From Nepenthes gracilis (Eukaryota; Streptophyta; Magnoliopsida; Caryophyllales; Nepenthaceae), in the NCBI GenBank assembly GCA_033239525.1, contig BSYO01000014.1, positions 4,196,536 through 4,260,535 of the forward strand: 64,000 bases of DNA, in the 5' to 3' direction. Positions 1 through 12,315 of this stretch are shown in pieces (within the stretch, counting starts at the first letter, position 1; each line of letters starts with the position of its first letter). The notes below the pieces were generated by a model, which made no database searches, was not told where the DNA came from, and was given only the letters and a program-made list of their open reading frames with translations. Position numbers and translations under genes: made by a program.

Positions 1-1935
1 AGGCCTGACGAAGCCCATTTTGCGATTTACCCTCCATTGTACGTGTCGGTGCGAATTGAAGGAGGAAAGTGCGAAGAACTTCAGGTTTGTGTGAGGAGAG
101 AGAAAAGCCCGACATGAGAGATAGCGATTGACTGCCGACCGGAGATTTAGAGCCGGGAAGGCCAACATGGTGTGGTGAGGAGACGGCACTGTGTCGGTGG
201 TTGTCGGTGGCTGGGAGTGTGGTCGGTGGTGGTGTTCTTCAAGAAGAGGTCACTGAGGAGGCCGATGATGGTTGTCGGCAGCATCTGTAGCGGCAACGGC
301 ACGCGGAGTTGACGCAGCGGTGGCTGACGGTGGTAGTGGTGACTTGCCGGAGACCGGCGACGGCTGTGGGTGGCAACGGTGTGCGACAGAGCTGCGTAGA
401 GAGAGGGAAAGCTTGGGGGCGATGTGGGCAGAGGCGCGGTAGCTCACGCGGTAGGAGAGTGAACACGGGGTGTTTTGGGACATCCTTTCTTCAGATAGGT
501 AAAGTATGAGGTCAAGACAAGTATCTGTAAACCCCCTATTTAATTTGATTTAATTTTTTATTTATTTTAGACGCCGTGTGAAATTTTTACTAGCATGCAT
601 GTATTTTGTACACCTATTTTATTTATTTTGGACATGCATGTGTAAATTAATGACTGATTTTGGGGGTTTTGATATGGGTTTTATAATTTTTGGAGGGTTT
701 TATATTTTTCTAGAAGCTCGAAAAATTTATTGGACTTTGTATAATTTTTATATCATTATATTATATGAAAATGAACATGAAACTTTACATAGGCTGTGCA
801 GTTACATGCACGTGCCGGGTTGTGCTCACTACATTTGAATTTAAAAATTGGACACTCAAGCCAGCTCTTGACGGGGTGATTTATTTGGAAATCTCTTTTC
901 GTCGGTAGGAAATATTTAGAATAGTGACTATTCCCATTTAGATAATTTAACTTGACTTTAAAATATATTCAGACGTTCTAATATATCTGACAAGTTAGAG
1001 AATTGCACCCAAAATCATGGGTGATAAATAATAGTGAGCAACCTTATTTATGGGTACAAAGTACATGGATGGCCATACATATTGGCCTAAATTGTATTTG
1101 ATTTTACTTAAGGTTATCGGGATTATATTTAACCATTCATCAAACTAGTCTTTAAATAATTAGAACTCAAATTTAATGTATGATTTGTATCTTTATATTT
1201 ATTTGTATTGAACTTTGATTTGGATTTGGATTTTAGATTTAGATTTGAAATTCACCAATTTTACTCTTAGTTGGGCCTTGGTATGTCTCGTACAATGATT
1301 TTGATTATATGTTTTGATCCGAACCTTTGAAATATTTATTGTGACGTTGTTTTGGTTTCTGTGCACGCTATTTGATCTTTCGGCTATCGGATTCTGCCCC
1401 AAATCATAAGTTGATCGGGTATTAGATTTGAACTCAGACTGGGACTCAAAATTGGACGGAGATCGACATCGGCTTTGGAATTGGTCCGGATTACTTCTAT
1501 TTTGATTATATATATATATACACGTTCGACGATGATTATTTTTAAAATTTGGACATTTGTTTGGATTTGGATATTTGATTTGAGTATGTTGAACTTTAAA
1601 ATTTAGATATTGGATTTCTGTTGGAATTGTCTTATCGGCGATTTAGATTTATTCTGTAATTTGACTAAAGTTTCATCCATTTGACATTCCCTCTGATTTA
1701 TATGATTCATTTTGTTTAAAATATGATACTTGTTGGGTATTTGGCTCACATTTTATGTTTTCTCCCTTCAGAGTAGAAGGTTTGGACGCATTACAGGAGT
1801 TAGGATGTGACCTTCAGTTATTCGTCTGATTTGGTAAGTTAGTTTGTTATGATTTAAATTTTACTTTTGATACAATTAGATTATGAAATTTATCGAAAAT
1901 ATACCTATAGTGTATTTTTAGAATAGTTCAGATGT
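1..1935 (+). mobile_element. LTR B1, truncated gypsy LTR
   Basis: This is most of a Ty3/gypsy LTR whose left end lies outside the window. It parallels B2 (5444-7365) along its length: the CpG-rich leader near 300-420, the donor-like region near 499-517, a block with GTACATGGATGG near 1060, and CCCTTCAG at 1764-1771. It is more distantly related to the LTRs of element D, which share the GTACATGGATGG block and the acceptor-like block. It breaks off near 1935 inside the LTR, at GTTCAGAT, and is joined directly to the pol end of element A. That junction is neither an LTR terminus nor flanked by a target duplication, so I infer illegitimate recombination. The small ORFs inside are not genes. Confidence 0.7.
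499..1771 (+). other. putative intron inside LTR B1
   Basis: The donor candidates are ATAG|GTAAAG at 499 and the weaker AAG|ACAAGT at 517. The acceptor is a TTTGGCTCACA branch-like site followed by a T/C-rich stretch ending CCCTTCAG at 1771. The same arrangement occurs in five other LTR types in this window. Splicing itself is inferred. Confidence 0.4.
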
Positions 1936-2179
1936 TTCCATGTTGCGAAAATATGTGTACGATTCAACCCATGTGATTGATTATTCGGCATTACGTGTTC
2001 GAGAGGATTTATCTTTTGAAGAGGAACCGGTGAAGATAGTGGATCGTCAAGATAAGATTTTGCGGCATAAAGTGATTCCGATGGTAAAGGTTCAGTGGAG
2101 TCATCACACTGAAAGAGAGGCAACGTGAGAGTTAAAGGATGAGATCAAGGAAAAATATCCCCATTTGTTTGGTGGATGA
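1936..2179 (+). pseudogene. Ty3/gypsy pol C-terminus with chromodomain (element A)
   Basis: The reading frame starting MLRKYVYDSTHVIDY and continuing to KYPHLFGG is the end of a Tekay/Del-type chromovirus polyprotein: the tail after integrase plus a chromodomain, which in the family directs integration to chromatin. It ends at TGA 2177-2179. One in-frame TGA at 2126-2128 stands where the family has tryptophan (EAT-W-EL), so it is a TGG to TGA change. Everything upstream of MLRKY (gag, protease, RT, RNase H, integrase) is missing because the sequence is fused to LTR B1. Downstream come a hairpin, a polypurine tract and the LTR, in normal order. Confidence 0.85.
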
Positions 2180-2187
2180 ATCATTGT

Positions 2188-2223
2188 ATTTTGAGGACGA
2201 AATTTTTTTAAGGGGGGAGGAAT
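2188..2223 (+). promoter_or_regulatory. 3' hairpin and polypurine tract of element A
   Basis: ATTTTGAGGACGAAAT at 2188-2203 can fold into a six-pair stem (one G-U) with an AGGA loop. It is followed by the purine run AAGGGGGGAGGA at 2210-2221, the expected primer for plus-strand DNA synthesis. The LTR starts two bases later with TGTAATGCCC. Confidence 0.8.
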
Positions 2224-3149
2224 TGTAATGCCCAAATATTTTTATCGAAGGATCTTAAGTTAAATTGGGTAAAATTTATATTTAGCATATTCATAAAAAA
2301 TAATTAGTACAAACAAAAATATATATATATAAATATATTACGTGTTAATTGATAATAATAATAATAATAATAATAATAATATATATTGCTAATAAAACGA
2401 AAAAAGAAAACGAAATTCATTCCACCTCACCCTTCTGTTTCGTCTTCTTCATCCTCCATTTCCAGAATCTCTCTCTCTCTCTCGCGCGCTCGCAACGGCC
2501 TCCAACATGGCCGTTCCGTTCGACTATTGCCACATAGGCCTAACGCCCGATTCCCTTTGCCCCCTCACCGTTTCATCCCATGGTTCTATTTATATCCTCC
2601 TTCTGTGGGTGTGTGCTGCCGAGTGAAAGAAGAGAGAAATCGGCTGAGTGGGAGAAATGAGAGGTGTGGTTCATCCTTGAGGTGTTTGCATCCGTCGCCG
2701 TTGCCGATTTCGTCGCTGCTGTGTCGTCGTGCTGCTGAAATCGACTCCAAAATTTGAAGCCAAAATCGGAACCGTGGTGAAGCCGAACCCAAGCCGTGTT
2801 CTGGAACCGTAAAATCAGGCAAGTGTTCCTCTACGGTCATTTCTCCTCTATTTGCAAGTGAACTCCAATTACCGTCATTCTACTCAATTTACCACTGATT
2901 TCTTCTTCTCTGCATTGGTATCTTGGCTGGGTGTTGCCGAGATTCGAATTTTGTATTCGAATCCGTCTCTCTCTCTCTCTCCCTCTAATTCCACCGTTGT
3001 GATGTATAAATTTGGGTTGTGGGTGTCTGTTGGGAAATTGATGAGGGAACCAAATATTAATCTGTTTGAAAACCGGTTCAAGGATCGGGTGAGAAACAGA
3101 GGTTTAGTGCTCTGTTTTTCGGTTGAGATTTGATGGGTGATGGTTTGAT

Positions 3150-3740
3150 AATATTTGGGTATTGGTCGTGCTGTGTGTGAGGGAACGGCTGAATTTTTGT
3201 GTATGTGTGTGTTGTGTTATGTGTGCGTGCGTTGAAGCAGCAAAGCTGCTGTGTGTGTGGGTGAAGTGGAGAAGCAGAAACTGCTGCTGTGCGTGCGTTG
3301 TGGTGTGTGTGAGCAGCCGATTGCGGTTGCGTGTGTGTGCTCTGTGTGAGCTCTGTGTGTGTGTGTGTGTGTGTGGAGAAGTGCAGCAGCAGAAACAACT
3401 GCGTGAGCTGAGTGTGTGTGTGCAGCAGAGGCAGCTGCGTGAAGGGTGTGCGTGCGTGTGTGAAGGGCTGAGGAGTGCGTGCGTGAAATTGGGCCGTGGG
3501 CTGGGTTCTGGTTGAAGGGCAGCATGAGCTGCGTTCAGCAGAAGCTGGGCCGTGGGCCCTGGGTGATGTGTGTGTGTACTGGGCTGGGCCCAGGGTGGTG
3601 TAAATAAGTGTGTGTGTGTATGTGTTTGTGTGTGTTGGGCTGGGCCCAAGTGTGTGTATGTGTTTGAGTGTGTTGGGCTGGGCCCAAGTGTGTGTGTGTG
3701 TGTGTGTGTTTTAGTGGGTGAGTGTTGGGCCTGAGTTGGG
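3150..3740 (+). repeat. TG-rich microsatellite tract in LTR A
   Basis: Interrupted (TG)n with TGTGCGTGCG, GCTGGGCC and GAGCAGC variants. Reading it on the minus strand gives a 218-codon open frame of His/Thr/Ser repeats, which is a composition artefact. Confidence 0.9.
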
Positions 3741-3844
3741 GAATGTGTGTTGATGGGCATGATTTATGAGTGTGGCTTTAGTGGGCCAAGTGTTGGGTTG
3801 GAATTGGGGGATGGTGAACGTGGGTATATGCGTACGATATGTGT

Positions 3845-3935
3845 ATGTATATATATATATATATATGGAGGTATATGTATGTATATATATATATATGTAG
3901 GAATGTATTTGGATATATATATATATATGTTAATG
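3845..3935 (+). repeat. TA/TATG microsatellite in LTR A
   Basis: Three runs of (TA)n separated by ATGGAGG- and ATGTAGG-like spacers, directly following the TG-rich tract. The order TG-rich then TA-rich is also found in element C's LTR. Confidence 0.9.
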
Positions 3936-5443
3936 TGTGGTTATACGTGTGTGTATGGTAAAGAGTATAGAGAATATTTAAAGTTTGCGTATGTTGTATT
4001 TATAAAGGTGTATTGGCCTGTGTTCGGAGTTATGCTGATTGTATGAAGAAATAAATATTGCTAATTAATTATCGGAGCCTTGTTAAATTAATTGGGGATG
4101 GAAATTGAAATAAAAATATTGTTGGCCTTAGTCGTAGGCATCGCTCCGGAATAAAATGAGAAAAATAGTGAAGTAGTTGAGCTAATCATATCTCGATCAT
4201 TGTATTCCTTTTGAACGTCCTGAGATATATTTCTTTGTGTTGGATTTGATGGTGTGAGTATGGTCTGGTCAGCATCGAACGACAATTTTGTTATTGATGT
4301 TGCAAAGCTTTCTTTGCGTTATACTCAGTGTGTGAGTATGTGTATTCGTTGGCTTCTTACGGTCAAGGTTGAGGAGAGTGTGTGAAATCATTAAAGTATC
4401 TGGTTGAATGGGAGGTTTTGGTACTTTAATATGGTTTACACTTATCCGATACTGATTTTCGTATCCTGGTGGTGTTGAGGTACATTGCCTAGTGTGGCGG
4501 GATGCTTATGGCCATGTGATCATCGTAGATCATAATATCGTGGGTATCATGGCGGGAGATGCTTTGGGTTTGGCGTGTGAGTTGTCTTAGTACCTAGTAG
4601 AGTCGGAAGAGGAGCATAATGATGAGCATGCTCGGGAGGCGTCTGCATCTTTGTGGGCGAGTCTCCACGACCATGGATTTGGTTGGAGGTCAAACTTGCG
4701 AGCATCAGGTAGCCCGTGCAAGTACCCAGCTGTCGGGCGATATACGCAGCCTTTGGATCACAGTGACGGAACAAGATCCATGTGATTTCTTGAGATATTC
4801 TATGATTGTGAGTACCTCATTTGTTGTGGTGGCAGTGTCCTTGTGTGGATCCTGTGATACTTGGATTCAGTGGAATCCATGTTGCATTGTGGTCGTGAGT
4901 ATGCTGGTCGTTCTCGCTGACATATGGACCGGGAAAATCTCCAATCATCGTTGATGTCGGATTCCAGGGGATTTCCATTGTTTATTGGCACTCTTGTTGT
5001 TTTTTGGATGTTCGGGTCTTGTGGGACCCACTTGACTAGAGTCGTGTTTACGACGTGTTGTAATCTATTTCGGATATAGTAGGTTGTCAGAGTATGTTGA
5101 GGCCTTGGTAGATGGTATCCGTGATCATTATTGTTGTTAGCGTTTTTTATTATATCACATGTTGGGCTTTGGCTCACCATTGTATTTTCTTGACTCCAGA
5201 TTGAGTTGACAGCGCTTAGCTTGGAGGAAAAATGCATGAGAAGATGGTCATTATAGCCAGATGATGAGATTAAATTGTTATTGAGATTTATGTATTTTTA
5301 TTTTTATTGAGATTATCATGATGTAGAAAATGTAAGAGAATGAAATAGTTAAAATGTGAAATTTATGGTATTTGGTTTTAAATTTTTAGTCCACGTGAGC
5401 GGCTCGAGCCACGTGTTTTAGTATTCAGGCTCGGGTGCTCACA

Positions 5444-7365
5444 CTGATGATGGTTGTTGGCAGCTTCTACAACGGCAACGGCGCGTGGAGTTGATGTAGC
5501 GGTGGTCGACGGCGGTAGTGGTAACTCGGTGGAGACCGGCGACGGCTGTGGGTGGCAACGGTGTGCAACAGAGCTGCATAGAGAGAGGGAAAGCTCGGGT
5601 GCGACGCTGGCAAAGGCACTGCAGCGCACGCGACAGGTGAGAGAACACATGATTCGGGTGTTTTGGGATATCATTTCTTTAGATCAGCAAGGTATGAGGT
5701 CAAGGAAAGTATTTGTATACCCTTTTTTTGGTTTGATTTAATTTCTAATTTATTTTAGATACCGTATGAAATTTTTACTGACATGCTTGTATTTTGTACA
5801 CCTGTTTTATTTATTTTAGACATGCATGTGTAATTCAATGACTGATTTTGGGGGTTCTGATATGGGTTTTATAATTTTTGGAGGGTTTTATATTTTTCTA
5901 AAAGCCCGAAAAGTTTATTGGACTTTGTATAATTTTTATATTAGTATATTGTATGAAAATAAATATGAAACTTTGCATAGGCTGTGCAGTTACATGCACG
6001 TGTTGGGTTGTGGTCACTATATTTGGATTTAAAAATTGGACAATCTGGCCAGTTCCCGACGGAGAGATTTATTTGGAAATCGCTTTCTACCGGCAGGAAA
6101 GGCTTAGATTAGTTATCCTTCTGATTTGGATAATTTGACTTGACCTTAGAATATATTCAGACGTCATAATATATCTGACAAGTTTGATGATTATACCCAA
6201 AGTTGCGGATGATAAATAATAGTGAGCAACCTTATCTATGGGTACAAAGTACATGGATGGCTATACATGCTGGCCAAAACTGCATTTGATTTTATCTAAG
6301 GTTACTTGGATTATATATAATCATTCCTCAGTCTAGTCTTTAAATAATTAAAACTCAAATTTAATGCATAATTTGTATCTTTGTATTTATTTGTATTGAC
6401 TTAGATTTAGATTTGGATTTGGATTTTGGGCTTGGATTTGTAATTTGCCGATTTTGCCCTAAGTTGGGCATTGGTATGTCTCGTATAACGATTTTGATTA
6501 TATGTTTTGATCCAAACCTTTGGAATATTTATTGTGACGTTGTTTTAGCTTCTGCGCACGTTATTGGATCATCTGACTATCGAATTCTGTCCCAAATTAC
6601 AAGCTGATCGGGCCTTGGATTTGGACTTGGACTCGGACTTGGAATTGGACGGGGATCGACATCAGCTTTGGAATTGGTCCAGATCACCTTTGTTTTGGTT
6701 ATTTATATATATTTATATATATATATGTCCCGATGAGGAATATTTTTTGAATTTGGACATTTGTTTGGATTTGGATATTTAATTTGAGTACAAAAGTGCT
6801 GTTGGATTTTGAAATTTGGATATTGGATTTTTGTTGGAATTGTCTTATCGGTGATTTGGATTCATTCCGTAATTTGATTGAATTTTCATCAATTTGATAT
6901 TCCATTTAATTTATAGGACTCATTTTGTCTAAAATATAATATTTGTTGGGCATTTGACTCACGTTTTCTATTTTGTCTCTTCAGGGTAGAAGGCTCGAGA
7001 CGTATTACAGGAGTTAGGATGTGACCTTCAACTATTCGTCCGATTTGGTGAGTTTAGTTTGTTGTGATTTAAATTTGGCTTTTGATACAATTGGATTATA
7101 GAATTTGTTTGATATATGCCCATAGTATATTTTGAAAATAGTTCAGATATTATGTTATATTTGGTTATGATTTTTGTTTGGATTATTACATCCCTTACAA
7201 TATTTGTAGAGCAGGTTGCATTTATTTTTATCCGAATGGTTGTCCGATGAGGTCCTTTGTAAATTTTAGTTTGGGACTTAAAATTATTTATTTAAAATCA
7301 TTTGAGATTTTAAATTTTAAAAATTATAATTAATTATTTTAAATTGATTTGCTTGGTCCGAATTC
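5444..7365 (+). mobile_element. LTR B2, gypsy LTR truncated at its 5' end
   Basis: Homologous to B1 from B1 position about 266 onward and continuing beyond B1's break. The GATGATGGTTGT start, the GAGACCGGCGACGGCTGTGG block, the GTACATGGATGG block and the TCTCTTCAG acceptor block (6975-6984) are all present. After 7140 it continues into sequence resembling the end of element D's LTR (TCCGATGAGGTC). It fades near 7365, where minus-strand gag of element N begins. The left boundary is the abutting LTR A. Confidence 0.7.
5691..6984 (+). other. putative intron inside LTR B2
   Basis: The donor candidate AAG|GTATGA is at 5691, with a second, weaker site near 5703 (AAG|GAAAGT). The acceptor block is TTTGACTCACG followed by a T-rich stretch and CTCTTCAG ending at 6984. 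It matches the block in B1 and D. Confidence 0.4.
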
Positions 7366-7384
7366 GTGATAATATTTCACCACC

Positions 7385-7935
7385 ATTCGATTTCTTTGCC
7401 ACAGACAGGTAAATTTATCTTCCTTCTATTCTCTTAAACTCATTGGAAAGTATTTATCCATGAAAACTTTCACAAACATATCCAAAGAAATTTTTTTATT
7501 CTCCAATCCTATGGCTTGCTCCTTCATTAACCACTAATGGTCCATCTCTTCTTCCAATTTTTATGAGGCAAACATAGCCTTGTCCTCATTTGGCAACAAA
7601 TTACGGCAAAAACTTTCTTGATCCTTCTAATCCAAATCTCTATCTTAGTAAGATCTACATCACCCATAAATTTTAGGACCCTCTTATTTGTGAATATATT
7701 ATAGGCGGATGTCACTAGATTGGCCATTATCGGCTCCAAGTTATGAGATCCTTGGGCATGGATTCTATCACGTTGGCCATCTTTACCATAATGGCCAAAT
7801 ACTCCTCTTCTCAATCAAGGCGTGAGCTAGGTCCAACGTTTTCTTTTGGTCCTGATGACATCTTTCAATCATATCACAAAATAGTTAATCATATTAGATC
7901 CTTAAACCAAATAAGATATCCTCCTTACGACTTAT
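7385..7935 (-). pseudogene. decayed gypsy gag (element N)
   Basis: Minus-strand frames contain VLKFMGDVDLTKIEIWIRR, then KKVFAVI, and, in another frame nearer 7450, DMFVKVFMDKYFPMSLRE. These match the retrotransposon gag core (the 'F.G..DP..AE.W...IE.IF' block and the 'F...YFP.S.RE.K' block). Frame changes and stops separate the blocks. It lies directly downstream, on the minus strand, of a primer-binding site, as expected for gag. The rest of the polyprotein is lost at the junction with LTR B2 near 7365-7385. Confidence 0.7.
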
Positions 7936-7944
7936 CTGATACCA
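7936..7944 (-). promoter_or_regulatory. primer-binding site of element N
   Basis: The minus strand reads TGGTATCAG, complementary to the 3' end of initiator-Met tRNA. It sits between the gag relic and the LTR-like sequence to the right. Confidence 0.6.
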
Positions 7945-7951
7945 CAACTAT

Positions 7952-9219
7952 TGCATCCCATTCATGTCCCAATACCCAATCCTGTCATTAATAGTTATCG
8001 ACATTAATAATTAACCAATATATTTAATCAAACCATATAACCCAAAATACTATGTCATCATGTGGCTCAATACTGACTAAATTATGATATCGGATCTCAT
8101 ATAAAGAGTCATATCTAATTCAAATAATATTAGAGTAATCAATTTTTTCATTTCAAAAAAATATTCTTAATTCTTAATATATTGTAGAATTTTCTTTTAA
8201 ATTTAATCAATTTCTTTACATGCGTTGTATAAAATCTATGTAGGAATTTAAACATGTAAATTTTTAAAACATATAAAACCTAATTTTTGAATTTAATAAC
8301 AATTAGTATAACTTTTGTAGAAAAATCAACAACCTTAAGATAATTCAACAATTTCAACTTTATTAGCAAAATATGTAGAGAAATTTATTGAATTTTTAGA
8401 ATATGAAAGTATATATTTAAAGGCCTATAACATATTGAAGTAAGATATACAAAATTTGTTACATATAGAGTTATTAAATCAAGAATTCAGCACATGCATG
8501 TAATGAAATTGCAGGAAGATAACTTAAATTTCAAAATATATGAACAAGGGATATGATTTTCATAAAAAATCTTAAAGAATGGGAGTGAAGTTTATGCATG
8601 TGAAGCTTAAACAATTAGTTATAAAATAAGTCATATATGAGTATTTAAAATAAAAAATACTTAAAGAAATGAGAAATGAATAGTAACAAAGGAAGTAAGG
8701 TTTAGAATGCACTTATTTTAACTTGATTCTTACCAAATTCTTATTTGAAATAACTTGAATTGAGCTTATTTAGTTTCCTCTCTCTCTTTCTCTTTACCTT
8801 TTCACATTCTCTCTCATCTCCCAAATCTTTGTAGAAAATGAATGAATTTCAACTAGATATGGCATTTATAATAGAATAGTGCTTGGGCATGCATCATGTG
8901 CGCATCAGGTGCGACGACCAAATTGAGTGGTGTACAAATGCCACTCGATCATATGTCAAGCGTTGATCACACTAGAAAATGCACTCGGGCGTTCCCTTGG
9001 GTGTGCATTGAGCGCGAGTATACTAAATAGTGTGCTTAAATTTCGATAAGATATCCATCAGGTGTGACCTCTCTGTCCATCCCAAACATGGGCATACATC
9101 CGGCATTGGTCAAACATCTATCAACTCGATGTGATTCAGTCTAATATTGACTTTTGATATAATTTCTTTTTTCTTTGACCTCAACTTTAATTATTTTAAT
9201 TTAATTAATTATGATTACA
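7952..9219 (-). mobile_element. probable 5' LTR of gypsy element N
   Basis: AT-rich sequence to the right of the primer site. It contains the pyrimidine-rich stretch (8775-8825) and the GC-richer GTGCG/CACTCG stretch (8880-9010) typical of the other minus-oriented LTRs here. On the minus strand it would start TGTAATCATAATT (plus ...GATTACA, 9219). The right boundary is a guess from the TGTAAT start and from the copia sequence that begins soon after. There are no genes. Confidence 0.45.
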
Positions 9220-9265
9220 ATAAAATTTAAATCCGTACCTTATACATCCAATGTGACATTAGAGG

Positions 9266-9840
9266 AGAATATATTGAAGCATTTAATGTATATTATTAGT
9301 CACACAATTTCGCACCACAGGACTTTACCAAAGACACAACAACTCAATGGTGTGGCCAAGAGGATGAATAGAATGCTAACCGAGAGAGTCCGTTTTATGC
9401 TTTTGGAGGCAAAGTTTCCTGATTTATTTTGGGATGAAGCTTTGAATGTAGTGGCTTACATAATCAACCCCTGTCTTAGTGGCCCGCTAAATAATGATGT
9501 ACAGGAGAAAGTGTGGTTTGAAAATGTGGTATCCTATGACTACTAGGGACATGGTACTATTGGAAAATAAAACTATTGAGGATATCAACAAAGTGGAGAA
9601 GGTGATTTCTAACTATGACAACAATGGACTTTGTGATATGAATCCTAACTCTTTGATATTGATGCCGATTCAATTTGAAGATGGTGTTCAAGGTAATCTT
9701 GAAGGTAAAAAAACCTTGAGATTCCCATCCTTGATGTGGTGGATTATGCTAATACGGATTTTAATGCTTATGATGATGGTGATCATGATATTCTTGGACC
9801 TGCGCCGACCATTCTACTGTGACGATTCATTAGAGATTGA
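9266..9840 (+). pseudogene. Ty1/copia integrase fragment
   Basis: The frame reads PKTQQLNGVAKRMNRMLTER, then VRFMLLEAKFPDLFWDEALN, then VVSYDY. This is the end of the copia integrase core, including the region of the third catalytic residue: the family's N-G-V-A-E-R-M-N, here with K instead of E. Later frames carry ENKTIEDINKVEKV and DVVDYAN-like pieces of the integrase-RT linker. The ends are ragged and several stops interrupt it. It is an orphan piece, probably the insertion target of element N. Confidence 0.75.
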
Positions 9841-11400
9841 ATACCCTTATCTCGCATTTTTCTTCTCTTTTATCTTATATTTTCTGTTACTTAGGTTTAT
9901 TACTAAAATGGGTTATATCCTTATATTTTTAGAAGTTTTTATAGTTAAAACTTATCACATAGTGGATATTTTTCTGAGTTATAATTTTGTGATTTTTATT
10001 CTTATTTTAAAGAAATTTTTTACATTAACTTTTGTGTATTATTATTTATAATTGTTATTATTTGTTGTATACTATCATGTCATTTTCTCACGGGTCTAAA
10101 TAAGGAGTTCAAAAACGATCCTTGATTAGATTAAATCCCGACTTTGTGAGCAAAACTTGACATCAAAAACCCAACACTTGGCCCCCATTTTGGTTGTTCT
10201 GATGTCACTCCCACACCTAATTAAGATTAGATATTTTTCCCTTTTCTGGTAGGTGAGATTAGATACTCCCCTACCAGGTTAAGAAACATAAACATGTACT
10301 TAATTTTACACTTAATTCTCATTAGGTTAAACAACCCCCTCCCCCATCCAAAGTAGAAAATCGAAACAAAACAAACCATTTAGATGAGATTTTTTTTTTT
10401 CGTATTTATACTTTCAAGATATTTGGGTGACAATACGTGTTGGAGAGTCGATTTAATTCAAAATATTCACCAAATTACTTATTTGATAATCTTGGTTATT
10501 TTTCATTTCCCAATTTTTCCACGCCATTTATACAATAAGAATAAACATACAACAATTAATTGTAAATATACATCCGTCTGATCATCGATGAAAGCAGGGC
10601 CAGATATGGTTAAGGCCCCACGTGTGGTTCGGATTAAAATGCACACTAGGGAATATTGAAATAAAATTTGAATTTTCTGTCAAATGTTAGCCATCATTAT
10701 CTTTCGTTCGAACACAATAAGGAAAATACGCAATTAAGTGTGACAAAATTGTACAAAAAATCAATTTGTAAAATCTTCTTTTAACTATAAAAAATTATGG
10801 GAGATCCTCCTAATAATATTTACTGTAAATATTTTGTTATAAGTAATCCTTTATGAAAGCTCTTCACAATAATCCTATAAATAATCAGTCAAATCTAACA
10901 TCCACGCACCTAAAAGTCTATAAGAGTATTATACGATGAGAAAAAATTTATTCAGTAATATATCCTACATATAAAGTTAAAATAACATATTCAAATTTAA
11001 TGAAAGATGGAACTCGAATCAGGCATTAACGGGATGCCGACAACTTTTGCTTCTTTTTTCTCTTTTCTCTCTATATATGTTGTACTCTTTGTGTTAAAAA
11101 TATTCAATATTTACCCTAAAAATCGCATTAAGATTTTTATACCCACATCTATGCTAGCTTTAACGTTTGAACGCTACAAGCGAAAAAACTCTACACAACC
11201 ATTAGAAACTTCATAAAGTGCCATTGGGTGCCTATTAAGTGCGCCAACACTATTCTAAATGCCTATAAGGGCCATTTAGACACCCATCGTGTGTTAATCT
11301 CCTATGCACTCCATTTCATCACTCAAGCAAATTCTTAAAGCAAAATCAAGCAATCCACCATATAATAAAATCAATTGGATGTGGGACTCACAAGTGTGTA
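9841..11400. other. AT-rich stretch without recognisable genes
   Basis: I see only low-complexity AT-rich sequence, short spurious frames and a poly-T run at 10388-10400. Some of it is probably decayed copia or LTR sequence, but no domain can be named. Confidence 0.5.
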
Positions 11401-11892
11401 GTTGAAAAATCAACAAGCTTTTATTTATAACCTTGTGGGAGACCCCTTGTTTCTTCGACAACCGCTATCTCTTATCCTATGATGACTTTTCCTCAACGAA
11501 GATCCCGACGTTATCCTATGCTAGTTTAAACATCATCCTCTTATGCTCTACCGATATACTTGCAATATTAAGACTCACCTTCTGCACTTTCACATCGGTA
11601 GGAACACCTTCTCAACTTTCTTTAGTCACTTTGATCAAGCCTCCAATTAATTACCTTGTTATTACATTTGGCAACCGAAGCCTCTAATAGATATTGGATT
11701 GAATGCTTATTTCCCATTGCCACAACCAAAGAGCTATTGGTGAGCTTTCATTAGCCTTTGTCGAATGTCATAAAAAAGCCTTCATTGTCAAATTTGCCAA
11801 TTGAAATCATATTCAACCTCAAATTTGATTTATGTTGCACCATTGGCATGAGTTTCATCCTATTAATTGTTCGTAAGCAAATGTCATGGATG
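11401..11892 (-). pseudogene. minus-strand Ty1/copia protease-integrase fragment (part 1)
   Basis: On the minus strand the frame reads SNLRLNMISIGKFDNEGFF, then WKLTNSSLVVAMGNK. This is the copia region between protease and integrase (family pattern 'RLNLIS.GKLD..G...F..G.WKL..GSLVVA.G.K'). Stops follow. It continues on the other side of solo LTR J (14349-14520). The two halves rejoin once J and one CCAAC copy are removed, so J inserted here. Confidence 0.7.
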
Positions 11893-11897
11893 CCAAC
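11893..11897. repeat. target site duplication of solo LTR J (left)
   Basis: CCAAC, identical to 14344-14348 on the other side of the LTR. Confidence 0.9.
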
Positions 11898-12315
11898 TGT
11901 GATAGACTATATTCTAATCGGAAACCGGCAAGGTACCACTTGCAAAATGGCCATCAAATTAAATACAAACCTGAACAAATTTATACATATCACAACAACA
12001 AACACACAGGATCCAAAAGCCATAATATATTCGTGGCTCCAACGTCGTATCTCAGACACAATATTGATATAGAGAGATACTACTAAGTATTTGAATACAA
12101 ACCATAAAAACCCGCGGAAGCATACAAAATCATCCATACACAGTGGAAACTAAACTCATTGAAAAATCATCCATAAAACCGAAACACATCCACATATCCA
12201 TCCATCATAAACATAAGCCCTCCATATATATGCACAAAACCACAATAATCATCCTCCAAGCCTAGCTTAACCCACAAACTCTACTCCTTCTCATTGGGCT
12301 TAAACTCGTCATCGT

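Larger units (their letters stand above)
2819..5199 (+). other. putative GC-AG intron inside LTR A
   Basis: The donor reads CAG|GCAAGT, the consensus for GC-type introns. The acceptor side reads GGCTCACC, then TGTATTTTCTTGACTCCAG. The branch-like adenine is about 20-25 bases before the AG. Length is 2381 bases. Splicing is inferred. Confidence 0.45.
2224..5443 (+). mobile_element. 3' LTR of gypsy element A (3.2 kb)
   Basis: The LTR begins TGTAATGCCC directly after the polypurine tract and ends GGTGCTCACA. The next bases (CTGAT) resume sequence matching LTR B1 near 266. In order it holds an ATA microsatellite (2350-2384), a pyrimidine-rich then GC-rich leader (2410-2810), a GC-type donor at 2819, a long TG-rich tract (3150-3740), TA repeats (3845-3930), unique sequence (4050-5150) and an acceptor-like block at 5171-5199. 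It is homologous to element C's LTR: both have the TG-rich slot, a GAGCATGCT block and the CTCAC...CTCCAG block. The 5' LTR and most of the interior are absent, so the target duplication cannot be checked. Confidence 0.8.

Noticed and set aside
3104..3760. 218-codon minus-strand open frame (His/Thr-rich)
   Set aside because: It is the complement of interrupted TG repeats in LTR A; no domain, pure composition effect.
11890..11905. Primer-site reading of CCAACTGTGATAG (minus TTGG) next to LTR J
   Set aside because: CCAAC is repeated on the other side of the LTR, so it is a target duplication, and the neighbouring sequence is copia coding.
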